Shown here piece after piece: positions 17,911 through 26,519 of a stretch of 32,459 nucleotides of DNA (position 1 is the stretch's first letter; the number at the start of each line of letters is the position of its first letter). A model generated the notes under the pieces. It made no database searches and was not told the origin of the DNA. It worked only from the letters and a program-made list of their open reading frames with translations. A program made the translations under genes and the position numbers. This stretch comes from Prochlorococcus sp. AG-347-K16 (lineage in GTDB: Bacteria; Cyanobacteriota; Cyanobacteriia; PCC-6307; Cyanobiaceae), in contig QCCD01000016.1 of NCBI GenBank assembly GCA_003281405.1, forward strand, positions 1 through 32,459. Reading direction: 5' to 3'.

Positions 17911-18588
17911 TCAATTAATTTTTAAGTATTTGTGAGTTTGAAGGCTCAATTTCCAATCGGGGTTATTTTTTACGAAATCAATAGCGAGAGAAAAACCATT
18001 CGCATTATTCCATGCTGGCTGTAAATAAAAAATTTTTTCTTCTTTTTTTAAGCCATCTTCGTTTTTAGAGAGTTGATATTGTTTTAAAGTTTCTTTTTTT
18101 ATCTGAATAGCAAATTCAATATCTTCTATTTCATTTATGATTATTTTGATTTCATTGCAGTTTTTTAAAAAATATTTTTTTGGAGGTGAGTGTCTTTTAG
18201 GAGATAAAGTAATCCAGTCATAGCTTCCTGATATCGAATTAACTCCACTTGTCTCAATATGAATCTTCATTGGCTTTTGTTCTTCTCCCATAGTCATTTT
18301 TTTTATGGCTTTGCAAAAATTATCCAAGTTATGTTGTAAAGGTTCTCCACCAGTAATAACGCAAAAAGATGCTCCTTTTTTTCTGGCAATTTTTATGCGA
18401 TCTATTATTTTTTCAATTGATATAGAAGGGTGTTTTTTCTCGTCCCATGAATTCTTGGTATCGCACCACGAACATCCAACTTTACATCCGGCTAATCTTA
18501 CAAAAAAAGCACTTTTTCCAGCGTGATAACCTTCACCTTGTAATGAATGAAATTGTTCGACTAAGGGTAAAAAATTTGTCATTTTCAT
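17911..18588 (-). CDS. queE: 7-carboxy-7-deazaguanine synthase (radical SAM)
   Basis: Radical SAM enzyme that contracts 6-carboxytetrahydropterin to 7-carboxy-7-deazaguanine, the step before QueC. The cluster motif is CKVGCSWC, giving Cys35, Cys39 and Cys42 (CxxxCxxC). It is preceded by EQFHSLQGEGYHAGKSAFF, the family's substrate loop, and followed by CVITGGEPLQHN, the SAM-binding GGEP. The C-terminal half is charged and Lys-rich. Length (225 aa) is typical. The first ATG (18588) is used, though a second, two codons later (18582), is possible. It lies 18 bases downstream of the pyrG stop and 6 upstream of queC. The QueD step is not encoded in the window. Confidence 0.93.
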   Translation of the reverse strand: MKMTNFLPLVEQFHSLQGEGYHAGKSAFFVRLAGCKVGCSWCDTKNSWDEKKHPSISIEKIIDRIKIARKKGASFCVITGGEPLQHNLDNFCKAIKKMTMGEEQKPMKIHIETSGVNSISGSYDWITLSPKRHSPPKKYFLKNCNEIKIIINEIEDIEFAIQIKKETLKQYQLSKNEDGLKKEEKIFYLQPAWNNANGFSLAIDFVKNNPDWKLSLQTHKYLKIN

Positions 18589-18606
18589 TCAAAAAAATAA
18601 AGAATA

Positions 18607-20217
18607 TTAATTTGATTGAGTTAACTTTTCTTGAGAGGCTTTTATTAATCCTTTAAATAAAGGATGAGGTTTGCCAGGTCGTGATAAAAACTCAGGATGA
18701 TATTGACAGGCTAAGAAGTATGGATGATTTTCTAACTCAATTAACTCAACTAATCGGCCATCTGGTGATGTACCACTAATTTTGTACCCAGAATCTAAAA
18801 AACTCTGTTTGTAGTAATTATTAAATTCGTATCTATGTCGATGTCTCTCATAAATAACATCCTCATCATATAAGTTTTTTCCAGTTGTATTTTTTGTCAA
18901 TCTACATGGATAAACTCCCAGCCTCATTGTTCCACCTAAATCAACTACATCTTCCTGTTCTGGTAATAAATGTATCACTGGATTGGGAGTGTTTGGGTCT
19001 AGTTCTGAACTAGATGCATCTGGAAGATTAGCTACATTCCTGGCCCATTCTATAACTGCACATTGCATACCAAGGCACAAACCTAAAAAGGGAATTTTAT
19101 TTTCTCTTGCGAATTTTATAGCCGAAATTTTTCCATTGACCCCTCTATTGCCAAATCCCCCGGGCACGACAATTGCATCAACTTCACTTAAGTAAGTTTC
19201 TGCTGAATTTTTTTCTATCATTTCAGCACTCACCCAATGTAAATCTAATAAAGCCTTTTGTTCAATGCATGCATGTCTTAAAGCTTCAACAACGGATAAA
19301 TATGCATCTCCAAGTTCAATGTATTTACCTACTAGAGCAACTTTGATTGGAGCTCCAGGATTTCTTAGGTTGTGTATTAGTTGCTCCCAATTTTTTAAAT
19401 CACATTTTTTATCTTCAAGGTCTAAATACTTCAGGGTTTCTTTGCATAAACCTTCTTTTTTTAAGGAAAGAGGTACAGAATAAATGCTGTCTGCGTCTAA
19501 AGCTTCAATTACAGAGTTGATACTGACACCGCAAAAACCACTAAGCTTCTTTTTAAGAGCTTCATTGATAGATTTATCACTTCGGCATACAAGTAAATCT
19601 GGCTGAATTCCAATTGATCTTAATTCTTTCACTGAATGTTGTGTTGGTTTAGTTTTTATTTCGCCAGAGGTTTTGATGTAAGGAAGTAATGTTACGTGTA
19701 TGTATGCAACATCATTCCTATTGACATCATTTTTAAATTCTCTTATTGCTTCTAGAAAAGGTAGAGATTCAATGTCACCAACTGTTCCACCAATTTCAGT
19801 AATAATAATATCTGCATTGCTGTTGGCGGCTACTCTATGGATTCTTTCTCTTATTTCTCCTGTTATGTGAGGTATTACTTGCACAGTTCCTCCGTTATAA
19901 CTACCTCTTCTTTCTTTGTTTATAACAGCTTGATAGATAGATCCCGTGGTTACACTATTTAGCCTAGTCATTGCAGTATCAGTGAATCTTTCATAGTGAC
20001 CTAAATCTAAATCGGTTTCAGCCCCATCTTCGGTTACAAATACCTCTCCATGTTGGAAAGGACTCATTGTTCCTGGATCAACATTGAGATATGGATCTAG
20101 TTTTAATATTGAAACACTATATCCTCTAGACTTTAATAATCTTCCTAAGCTTGCAGCTACAATTCCTTTACCAATGCTAGAAACTACTCCTCCAGTGACA
20201 AATACAAATTTTGACAT
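18607..20217 (-). CDS. pyrG: CTP synthase
   Basis: Makes CTP from UTP with ATP and glutamine. The N-terminal synthetase domain begins with [19 protein letters not shown] (P-loop, from residue 7) and includes [20 protein letters not shown]. The C-terminal class I glutamine amidotransferase domain shows PGGFGNRG, the nucleophile in [11 protein letters not shown] and the His-Glu dyad in CQYHPEF. Length (536 aa) is normal and both domains are intact, so glutamine-dependent activity is expected. No Shine-Dalgarno site is at the usual distance; a strong AAGGAGG lies 23 bases upstream (separate entry). It follows aspS by 75 bases and precedes queE by 18. Confidence 0.97.
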   Translation of the reverse strand: MSKFVFVTGGVVSSIGKGIVAASLGRLLKSRGYSVSILKLDPYLNVDPGTMSPFQHGEVFVTEDGAETDLDLGHYERFTDTAMTRLNSVTTGSIYQAVINKERRGSYNGGTVQVIPHITGEIRERIHRVAANSNADIIITEIGGTVGDIESLPFLEAIREFKNDVNRNDVAYIHVTLLPYIKTSGEIKTKPTQHSVKELRSIGIQPDLLVCRSDKSINEALKKKLSGFCGVSINSVIEALDADSIYSVPLSLKKEGLCKETLKYLDLEDKKCDLKNWEQLIHNLRNPGAPIKVALVGKYIELGDAYLSVVEALRHACIEQKALLDLHWVSAEMIEKNSAETYLSEVDAIVVPGGFGNRGVNGKISAIKFARENKIPFLGLCLGMQCAVIEWARNVANLPDASSSELDPNTPNPVIHLLPEQEDVVDLGGTMRLGVYPCRLTKNTTGKNLYDEDVIYERHRHRYEFNNYYKQSFLDSGYKISGTSPDGRLVELIELENHPYFLACQYHPEFLSRPGKPHPLFKGLIKASQEKLTQSN

Positions 20218-20240
20218 TAAATATTTTTAATTAAGCACGT

Positions 20241-20247
20241 CCTCCTT
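20241..20247 (-). promoter_or_regulatory. Orphan Shine-Dalgarno-like site in the pyrG leader
   Basis: The minus strand reads AAGGAGG, the best Shine-Dalgarno match in the window with that of the sigma gene, but it is 23 bases from the pyrG ATG, too far for normal use. Just after it, in the pyrG frame, is GTG CTT AAT then a TAA stop, so it could not serve an N-terminal extension of PyrG. It may be chance, or a leader element. Confidence 0.3.
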
Positions 20248-20292
20248 ATATTTTATTTAAACAAAAAACTTTTAGAACATCCATATATATTC

Positions 20293-22089
20293 TTATTCAT
20301 CAATTGTTATTTCAATATCTAATTCTTTCAATTGTGATTCAGAAACATTTGAAGGTGCATTTGTGAGAAGACATTTTGCTTGTTGATTTTTTGGAAAAGC
20401 AATGGTTTCTCTTATTGAATCTGCACCTATGATCAGCATGGTAATACGGTCCAATCCAAACGCTATTCCACCATGAGGAGGAGCACCCATTTCTAAGGCT
20501 TCTATTAAAAATCCAAATTTTTCATCAATTTCTTTATCAGTAAGTCCTACCGTTTTCAAAACCTCTCTTTGCAAGTTCGCTTCATGAATACGTAAAGATC
20601 CACCTCCTAACTCCAAACCATTAAGAACTAAGTCGTAAGCATTTGCTATGGAGTTCTCAATTTCTTTTTTCAAGTTTTCTGAATCTTTAGATTTTATATT
20701 TTTTGGAGAACAAAAAGGATGATGTAAAGCCTCATATCTATTTTCCTCTTCATTTCTCTCAAACATCGGAAAATCAGTTACCCATAAGAAATTCCATTTA
20801 CTTTTATCTATAAGATTTAAGTCTTTTGCGATGTATTGTCTCACTCTATCTAATGATTGGTTGACAATTTGTTTATCTCCAGCTCCCAAGAGGATTAAGT
20901 CTCCATCTTGTGCTTCGGTGATTTTTAAGATATCAGCTATGTGCTCTTCATTTAGATTATTTTTAATTGCCCCAATAGTCTCAAGTTCATCTCCTTTGAC
21001 CCTTATAAAGGCCAAACCACCAGCTCCTGCATCTTGAGCTACTTGGAAGATATCGCCTCCAGGTTTAATTCTTACGTTGCTAATACTTAAATTACCTCCT
21101 TTGACTGTGATGGATTTTATAGAACCTCCAGACTTAATTGCCTTGGTGAAAATATTAAAGCCAATATCACCTAATACTTCTCCTAAATCTTTTAGTAACA
21201 TTTGATATCTAGTATCCGGTCTATCAGTGCCGTAATTATCCATTGCTGCCTGCCATGACATTCTTGGAAAAGCATTATCAAAATCAATATTTAACACTTC
21301 TTTCCATATTTTTTTTATAAGATTTTCATTAAAAGATATTATTTCTTCTTCACTAATAAAGCTCATCTCAATATCTAATTGAGTAAACTCTGGCTGTCTA
21401 TCAGCTCTTAAGTCTTCATCACGGAAACATTTTGCGATTTGATAATACTTATCTAAGCCTCCAACCATTAAAAGTTGTTTAAATAGTTGTGGTGATTGAG
21501 GTAGAGCAAAAAAATCTCCATTTGAAAGACGTGCAGGAACAAGAAAATCGCGAGCCCCTTCTGGAGTTGATTTTGTAAGTAATGGAGTTTCTACTTCAGT
21601 AAATCCAAAATTATCAAGAAATTCTCTAGCAACTTTAATAATCTTATGTCTTGTTTTTAAATTTTCTAGTAATTTGCCCCTTCTTAAATCAAGGTATCTA
21701 TATTTTAATCTGAGTTCCTCTTTTGTATTTTCATAATCATGTATCGATACTGGAAAAGGTAAGTTTTTCTTAATTTGGTTGAGAATTTGCAAATCTTTAA
21801 CCTTAAGCTCTAACTCTCCAGTACTTAAATTTTTATTTATGGAATCTTTGGGCCTTTCATTAATAATTCCGCTAACCATTATTACTGTCTCATTTCTTAG
21901 AGTTTCTGCCTGCTTAAATAGATCTGCGCCATCATCGGGGTTAATTGTTATTTGTAGGAATCCACTATGGTCTCTTAAATCAATAAAAATAACACCACCA
22001 TGATCTCTTCTTCTATCTACCCATCCGCATAAATTAACTAATTTACCAATATCCGCATTATTGAGTTCTTCGCAAATTTTGTTTCTCAT
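20293..22089 (-). CDS. aspS: Aspartyl-tRNA synthetase
   Basis: Class II synthetase charging tRNA-Asp. The bacterial-type layout is visible: N-terminal OB-fold anticodon-binding domain ([16 protein letters not shown]), catalytic core with motif 1 ([11 protein letters not shown]), motif 2 ([16 protein letters not shown]), the inserted GAD domain, and motif 3 near the end ([20 protein letters not shown]). The substrate segment [13 protein letters not shown] is present. Length (598 aa) is typical of bacteria. Whether it charges only tRNA-Asp or also tRNA-Asn cannot be told from this window. It lies 55 bases downstream of gcvT and 75 upstream of pyrG, in the same leftward block. Confidence 0.97.
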   Translation of the reverse strand: MRNKICEELNNADIGKLVNLCGWVDRRRDHGGVIFIDLRDHSGFLQITINPDDGADLFKQAETLRNETVIMVSGIINERPKDSINKNLSTGELELKVKDLQILNQIKKNLPFPVSIHDYENTKEELRLKYRYLDLRRGKLLENLKTRHKIIKVAREFLDNFGFTEVETPLLTKSTPEGARDFLVPARLSNGDFFALPQSPQLFKQLLMVGGLDKYYQIAKCFRDEDLRADRQPEFTQLDIEMSFISEEEIISFNENLIKKIWKEVLNIDFDNAFPRMSWQAAMDNYGTDRPDTRYQMLLKDLGEVLGDIGFNIFTKAIKSGGSIKSITVKGGNLSISNVRIKPGGDIFQVAQDAGAGGLAFIRVKGDELETIGAIKNNLNEEHIADILKITEAQDGDLILLGAGDKQIVNQSLDRVRQYIAKDLNLIDKSKWNFLWVTDFPMFERNEEENRYEALHHPFCSPKNIKSKDSENLKKEIENSIANAYDLVLNGLELGGGSLRIHEANLQREVLKTVGLTDKEIDEKFGFLIEALEMGAPPHGGIAFGLDRITMLIIGADSIRETIAFPKNQQAKCLLTNAPSNVSESQLKELDIEITIDE

Positions 22090-22144
22090 CTAAGTATGAT
22101 TTATTTATCAATAACTTATAATAATTCTTTAAGGGTAAATTTAG

Positions 22145-23257
22145 TTAATAATTCTTTTTATAAAATGCTCTTTTTGTTATAACCCCTTTGAATTTTTTGC
22201 CTCTTATTAATATTTGTACTTCATTATTTATTAAGGCATGAGAAGTATTGATGTATGCAAAAGCTATAGCTTTTTGTTTAGTTGGAGACCAACTGCCGCT
22301 TGTGATACTCCCAATATTCTCTTCACCTTTATAAACTGCACAACCTTTTCTTCCTATTGCTTTACCCTCTATAGAGAGACCAACTAACTTTTTTTGAATA
22401 CCTAATCTTGACTGCTCTTCAAGAAATCTTCTTCCAAAGAATTCATGATTATTTTCTAGATGTACTAGCCATCCTAACCCTGCTTCATATGGAGAAGTTT
22501 CTTCATTTATGTCTTGGCCATAAAGATGCATTCCTGCTTCAAGTCTAAGAGTATCTCTAGCTCCTAAACCACAAGGTGCAACATTTTTAGAAATTGAGAA
22601 ATCCCATAAATTAATTGCTGCTTTTTTAGGTAAAAGTATTTCTAGACCATTTTCCCCTGTATATCCTGTCTTTGAAAAGAAAATTTTTTCTTTCGGCGAA
22701 ATATGTTCAAAAATTTTATATTCACATCCAAAGTTAGGTATATGTGAGATCGAAGATTCAATCCATTCTTCAAATAAATCGAATGAGTTTTTTCCCTGTA
22801 GTGCTAAAAGTACTTTGTCTTTTTTAAAGTTTGTTATTGAAATTTTATTCTTATTTAAATTATTTTTTATCCACTGAAAATCTTCTTCATATCTACTTGC
22901 ATTAACTATTAATAATAATTCTGATATGTCATTTTCTTGTATACCAAGGTCATAAATTATTAAGTCATCTATTATTCCTCCTTTATCATTGAGCATTACT
23001 GTATAAAGCCCCTGACCTTCAGAAAAGGAGTATAAATTAGTAGGAAAAAGTTTTTGAATATAATCCTTTGGATTTATTCCCTTAACAGATATCACACCCA
23101 TGTGAGAAATATCAAATAATCCTGCTGAAGATCTCACTGATTCATGCTCTTTAATTAATCCTGAAAATGATATGGGCATTTCCCAACCTGCAAAATCCAC
23201 TAATTTTGCATTGGATTCAACATATTTTGAATAAAGAGGACTTTTTAGCAAATCCAT
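22145..23257 (-). CDS. gcvT: Glycine cleavage system T protein (aminomethyltransferase)
   Basis: Transfers the methylene group of the lipoyl-bound aminomethyl arm to tetrahydrofolate, releasing ammonia; part of photorespiratory glycine breakdown. Marks are the start [32 protein letters not shown] near residue 44, [13 protein letters not shown] in the middle, and the folate-binding part with [20 protein letters not shown]. The C-terminal barrel contains [11 protein letters not shown]. Length (370 aa) is normal. The other subunits (GcvP, GcvH, lipoamide dehydrogenase) are not in the window, so it is a lone gcvT between speB and aspS. The 50-base upstream gap is too short for a complete glycine riboswitch. 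Confidence 0.96.
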   Translation of the reverse strand: MDLLKSPLYSKYVESNAKLVDFAGWEMPISFSGLIKEHESVRSSAGLFDISHMGVISVKGINPKDYIQKLFPTNLYSFSEGQGLYTVMLNDKGGIIDDLIIYDLGIQENDISELLLIVNASRYEEDFQWIKNNLNKNKISITNFKKDKVLLALQGKNSFDLFEEWIESSISHIPNFGCEYKIFEHISPKEKIFFSKTGYTGENGLEILLPKKAAINLWDFSISKNVAPCGLGARDTLRLEAGMHLYGQDINEETSPYEAGLGWLVHLENNHEFFGRRFLEEQSRLGIQKKLVGLSIEGKAIGRKGCAVYKGEENIGSITSGSWSPTKQKAIAFAYINTSHALINNEVQILIRGKKFKGVITKRAFYKKNY

Positions 23258-23307
23258 GAAATATTAAATTTAAATTTACTATTTTTACACTGTAGTTTAG
23301 AAATTTT

Positions 23308-24189
23308 TTATTGCATATTTTCTAATGACAAAATTAAGCTTCTAAGTACTTTGGCTGCAACTATGCTACTTACTCCGCTTTTATCAATTTCTGGAGATAA
23401 TTCCACAATATCTGAAGCCACAATTTTAAAGTCTTTTAAAGTTTTCAGTATTTCTTCAAAATCATTCCAAAAAAATCCTCCCGGTTCTGGAGTGCCCGTA
23501 CCTGCTAATAAACTGGGATCAAACCAATCTAAATCTATTGTTAAATAGATTGGAGACTTAGCGTATGGTAATAGAGCTTGTTTTAGCTTATCTGTATTTC
23601 CGCCTGGACAAAAGTTAACTAATTGGTTGTTATTATGCATAATTTCAAATTCTTCCTTAGTCCCACTTCTAATTCCTACTTGCAAAATTTTCTTTTCAGG
23701 TAGCACTTCTAAGCATCTTTTCATAGTACATGCATGGCTATGTTCATTTCCTATATATGATTCTCTTAAATCTGCATGAGCATCAAGTTGAACCAATATT
23801 AATTCTGGATATTTTTTTACTAATGCTTCTATAGCACCTCTTGTAATAGAGTGTTCGCCTCCAAGCATAATAGGACTAAGGCGTTTACTAATTAAATAAT
23901 TTGTTGCTGATTTAACCGATTCAATAACGGACTTTGAGTCATTGTTATCAATTAGTATTGACCCAAAATCAACATACATAATATCCTCTAAGTCTTTTTT
24001 TATTTTTGGACAATATGTTTCTAAACAAGAACTGACTTGCCTTATTGCTTCTGGACCAAATCTTGCTCCTGGTTTAAACGAACAGGTCCCGTCATAATTA
24101 ACTCCAAATATACCAATTGAGCAATTCTCAGGGCTTCTTTTTGCTCCCATATAAATTGCATTTTCGTTATCAAATAAATTTTTTGTCAT
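23308..24189 (-). CDS. speB: Agmatinase/arginase-family ureohydrolase
   Basis: Binuclear-manganese hydrolase. As agmatinase it splits agmatine into putrescine and urea. Metal-binding segments are visible: GGEHSITRG, QLDAHADLRE and TIDLDWFDPSLLAGTG. The substrate-specific part is GVNYDGTCSFKPGARFGPEA near residue 29. Length (293 aa) fits. Agmatinase is preferred to arginase because it sits directly beside spermidine synthase, which uses putrescine, but related guanidine hydrolases share this fold and specificity is not proven. One base separates its ATG from the speE stop, so the pair is likely co-translated. Confidence 0.88.
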   Translation of the reverse strand: MTKNLFDNENAIYMGAKRSPENCSIGIFGVNYDGTCSFKPGARFGPEAIRQVSSCLETYCPKIKKDLEDIMYVDFGSILIDNNDSKSVIESVKSATNYLISKRLSPIMLGGEHSITRGAIEALVKKYPELILVQLDAHADLRESYIGNEHSHACTMKRCLEVLPEKKILQVGIRSGTKEEFEIMHNNNQLVNFCPGGNTDKLKQALLPYAKSPIYLTIDLDWFDPSLLAGTGTPEPGGFFWNDFEEILKTLKDFKIVASDIVELSPEIDKSGVSSIVAAKVLRSLILSLENMQ

Positions 24190-24190
24190 C

Positions 24191-25042
24191 TTATGAATCT
24201 AGTTCTTTTACAATTTTATTTGGCATCATTTTGAATGCTGCATTTTGAAAATTCAAATTCCAAATTTCACATCCTTTTTCTATTCTCAGGGTTTCAGTGT
24301 AATTTTGCTTTGATAAATTTAGAACTTCTGAAGAAGCGAATGTCCAACTCCAAATCCCGCTTGGATATATAGGCACAAAGGAATACATAGTTTTAGAAAC
24401 TTTAAATATATTTTTTAGGGTTTTCAAAATATTTATGTGAATATTTTTGAAGGATTCAGGAGATTCGCTTTGCGTTGCTAATATCCCCTTTGGTGTAAGT
24501 ATTCTTTTACATTCTTCATAAAAAGAATCTGAAAATAGTAAATTTGAAAATTCTGAGGGATCTGCACAATCTATAAATATAACGTCGTAAAAATTATCTT
24601 TTGTTTTTTTTACCCATTGAACACCATCATCAACATGTATTTCTAATCTATTGTCATTCCATGCTTCGCCTCCAATTTCTTTTAGAAATTTTTTAGATAT
24701 TTTGATTACCTCCTCATCAATTTCTACTAGATCAATTTTTGATATTTGAGTATATTTGACGCATTCTCTTAAACTACCCCCGTCACCACCGCCAATAATT
24801 AGTACATTAGATTTTTCGTCAATGCTACTTAATGCAGGATGCACAAGACACTCATGATAATATTTCTCGTCTTTTAATGATGTCATCCAACAACCATCTA
24901 GCATTAAAGCTCTGCCAAAATATTCATTTTCAATAACAATAATTTCTTGATATTTTGAGGTTTTTTTAATTAAAATTTTCCCATTTAGGCCGAATCTTGA
25001 GCCTTTATGGTATTCATCTATCCATGTTGAAATATGAGTCAT
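24191..25042 (-). CDS. speE: Spermidine synthase (polyamine aminopropyltransferase)
   Basis: Transfers the aminopropyl group of decarboxylated SAM to putrescine, giving spermidine. The SAM-binding fold is seen in LIIGGGDGGSLRECVKY (about residues 80-96), the acidic residue in KIDLVEIDEEV, and HVDDGVQWV. The polyamine-contact loop is IFIDCADPSEF. The N-terminal part carries ENEYFGRALMLDGCWMTS. Length (283 aa) is typical. The SAM decarboxylase is not in the window. It is followed 1 base later by speB and preceded 7 bases earlier by mazG. Its membership of the spermidine synthase family is clear; product specificity is inferred. Confidence 0.93.
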   Translation of the reverse strand: MTHISTWIDEYHKGSRFGLNGKILIKKTSKYQEIIVIENEYFGRALMLDGCWMTSLKDEKYYHECLVHPALSSIDEKSNVLIIGGGDGGSLRECVKYTQISKIDLVEIDEEVIKISKKFLKEIGGEAWNDNRLEIHVDDGVQWVKKTKDNFYDVIFIDCADPSEFSNLLFSDSFYEECKRILTPKGILATQSESPESFKNIHINILKTLKNIFKVSKTMYSFVPIYPSGIWSWTFASSEVLNLSKQNYTETLRIEKGCEIWNLNFQNAAFKMMPNKIVKELDS

Positions 25043-25049
25043 TTGCTTT

Positions 25050-25895
25050 TTAAGAATTTTTTCTTTTAAGTTTTTGCTTAGCTATTTGCCAAAGCCGTTG
25101 AAAATCTTTAGGTGTTTGATTTTTAATATTATCTCCTGCATAATGTTCAATAATTGAAAATCTGTCTAAAAATTTTTTATTAGTTTTTTGAAGAGCTGAT
25201 TCAGGATTTATTTTTAAAAAGTTTGAGAGATTCAGAAGGGTAAAGTAAACATCCCCGTATTCATTTTTTATCTCTGAATCATCTTTACTTTTTATTGCTT
25301 CCTTTAATTCATTAATCTCTTCTTCTAACTTTTCAAAAATCTGATCAGTACTCTCCCACTTAAAACCATATTCTTTAACAACATTGGTGATTTTATTTGT
25401 TCCAATCGTTGGCGGTAAATTTTTTATTTTCAAATTTATATTTTTACTAATCGATGATTCAATATGAGGTCTTTTTTGTTCTGAATTTTTAATATTTTCC
25501 CAAATCTGTTGCGATTTTTCTAGAGATACTTTTTCCTTTTTGTCGAAAATATATGGATGTCTATTAATAATTTTCTCGTTTAGATTTTTTATAACATCAT
25601 CTAGTTTAAATTCTTTGTTTTCGTAACCTATTTCAGAATGCAGCATTACTTGTAACAAAAGATCTCCTAACTCTTCACAGATGTTATCCGCATTTTTTTC
25701 ATATATCGCATCTATAAATTCACTACTTTCTTCATTTAAAAATGGGATCAATGATTTATGAGACTGTATTTTCTGCCATGGGCATCCCCAAGTTTTATCT
25801 TTCAATGATTTGACATTAGATATTAAGCTTTTAAAGCTCTCTAAAGTCTCTAAATCGGAATTTTTTTGCAAGTTATATCTATCGTTTGAGGACAT
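25050..25895 (-). CDS. mazG: Nucleoside triphosphate pyrophosphohydrolase MazG
   Basis: House-cleaning enzyme that hydrolyses (d)NTPs to monophosphates; in bacteria it also modulates ppGpp. Two MazG domains are visible. The first contains TWGCPWQKIQSHKSLIPFL followed by the metal-binding EESSEF and EELGDLLLQ. The second has KYGFKWES-like GFKWESTDQIFEKLEEE and EYGDVYFTLLNLSNFL. Length (281 aa) is near the usual 260-280. It is a cellular two-domain MazG, unlike the short one-domain forms of cyanophages, and nothing suggests recent transfer. It is the first gene of the ten-gene leftward block, with 98 bases to the divergent tRNA-Val. Confidence 0.92.
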   Translation of the reverse strand: MSSNDRYNLQKNSDLETLESFKSLISNVKSLKDKTWGCPWQKIQSHKSLIPFLNEESSEFIDAIYEKNADNICEELGDLLLQVMLHSEIGYENKEFKLDDVIKNLNEKIINRHPYIFDKKEKVSLEKSQQIWENIKNSEQKRPHIESSISKNINLKIKNLPPTIGTNKITNVVKEYGFKWESTDQIFEKLEEEINELKEAIKSKDDSEIKNEYGDVYFTLLNLSNFLKINPESALQKTNKKFLDRFSIIEHYAGDNIKNQTPKDFQRLWQIAKQKLKRKNS

Positions 25896-25951
25896 AGGAT
25901 AAATTTTATTAATTCAATTTTGCCTTAATCATGAAATATTTAAATACTTAG

Positions 25952-25981
25952 TTCAAATATTTCAACTTCATCCATTAGAAT
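25952..25981 (+). promoter_or_regulatory. Possible sigma-70 promoter of tRNA-Val
   Basis: A candidate -10 box TAGAAT at 25976-25981 lies 12 bases before the mature 5' end of the tRNA. A loose -35 candidate TTCAAA at 25952-25957 is 18 bases upstream. The match is weak and AT-rich sequence gives many such hits, so this is only a suggestion. Confidence 0.3.
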
Positions 25982-25993
25982 GGTTTATTATTA

Positions 25994-26065
<72 letters not shown>

Positions 26066-26080
26066 TTTATTATTTTTCTA

Positions 26081-26422
26081 ATGACTGAGATCGTCAATCT
26101 TTCAATCAGTCAAAGTGCTGTTTCAGAACTATCTAGGCAAGCTTCTTTTGGAGGTTCTCCTGGAGAAATGTCAATTGATTTGGTTGAGGATAAAAATTGT
26201 TCCGAAGGATGGATGCATATTAAATTAAGGCCAGGTACATGTAATGGATCCCCTATTTCAAGAACCGAAGGAGTAACTTTATACGCCGATGTAAAAAAGT
26301 TTAATTTACTGAAAGATTTAAAATTAGATTATTACGGTGATTTGAGCGGTGGTGGATTTCTTATTTCAACACCAAAAAATGCAAAACGTTGTTCCTGTGG
26401 TTCTGGCTTCAAACTTTTGTAA
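26081..26422 (+). CDS. A-type iron-sulfur carrier (IscA/SufA/HesB-like)
   Basis: Small protein (113 aa) of the HesB/IscA family, which binds and hands on Fe-S clusters or iron during cluster assembly. The three conserved cysteines are at Cys40, Cys104 and Cys106, giving the canonical C-x63-C-x-C spacing of IscA. The family's hydrophobic end reads LSGGGFLISTPKN before KRCSCGSGF. The usual CGC is CSC here, and there is an extra cysteine (Cys54, in PGTCNG). The start is the ATG at 26081; the same frame opens farther upstream (26036), but that lies inside the tRNA and is not a gene start. There is no Shine-Dalgarno site in the 15-base gap from the tRNA. Whether it serves the SUF pathway or another acceptor is unknown. 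Confidence 0.85.
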   Translation: MTEIVNLSISQSAVSELSRQASFGGSPGEMSIDLVEDKNCSEGWMHIKLRPGTCNGSPISRTEGVTLYADVKKFNLLKDLKLDYYGDLSGGGFLISTPKNAKRCSCGSGFKLL

Positions 26423-26519
26423 TATTGAAGTGTCTTTTTTTGCAAACTAATATTATTTTCATTAATTGGCTGCTCTCAAGATAAAATAAACAAAAAGTTT
26501 ATTGAAATAAAAATTTCAC

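Noticed and set aside
23258-23307. Possible glycine riboswitch before gcvT
   Set aside because: Only 50 bases separate gcvT from speB, too few for a complete glycine aptamer, and no characteristic paired elements are seen.
25050-25895. mazG as a phage-derived gene
   Set aside because: It has the long two-domain cellular layout and sits inside a housekeeping operon, unlike the short cyanophage form.
26485-26503. Perfect 7-base AT-only inverted repeat in the valS leader
   Set aside because: AATAAAC/GTTTATT with an A5 loop is weak and expected by chance in such AT-rich DNA; no T-run follows, so it is not a terminator.
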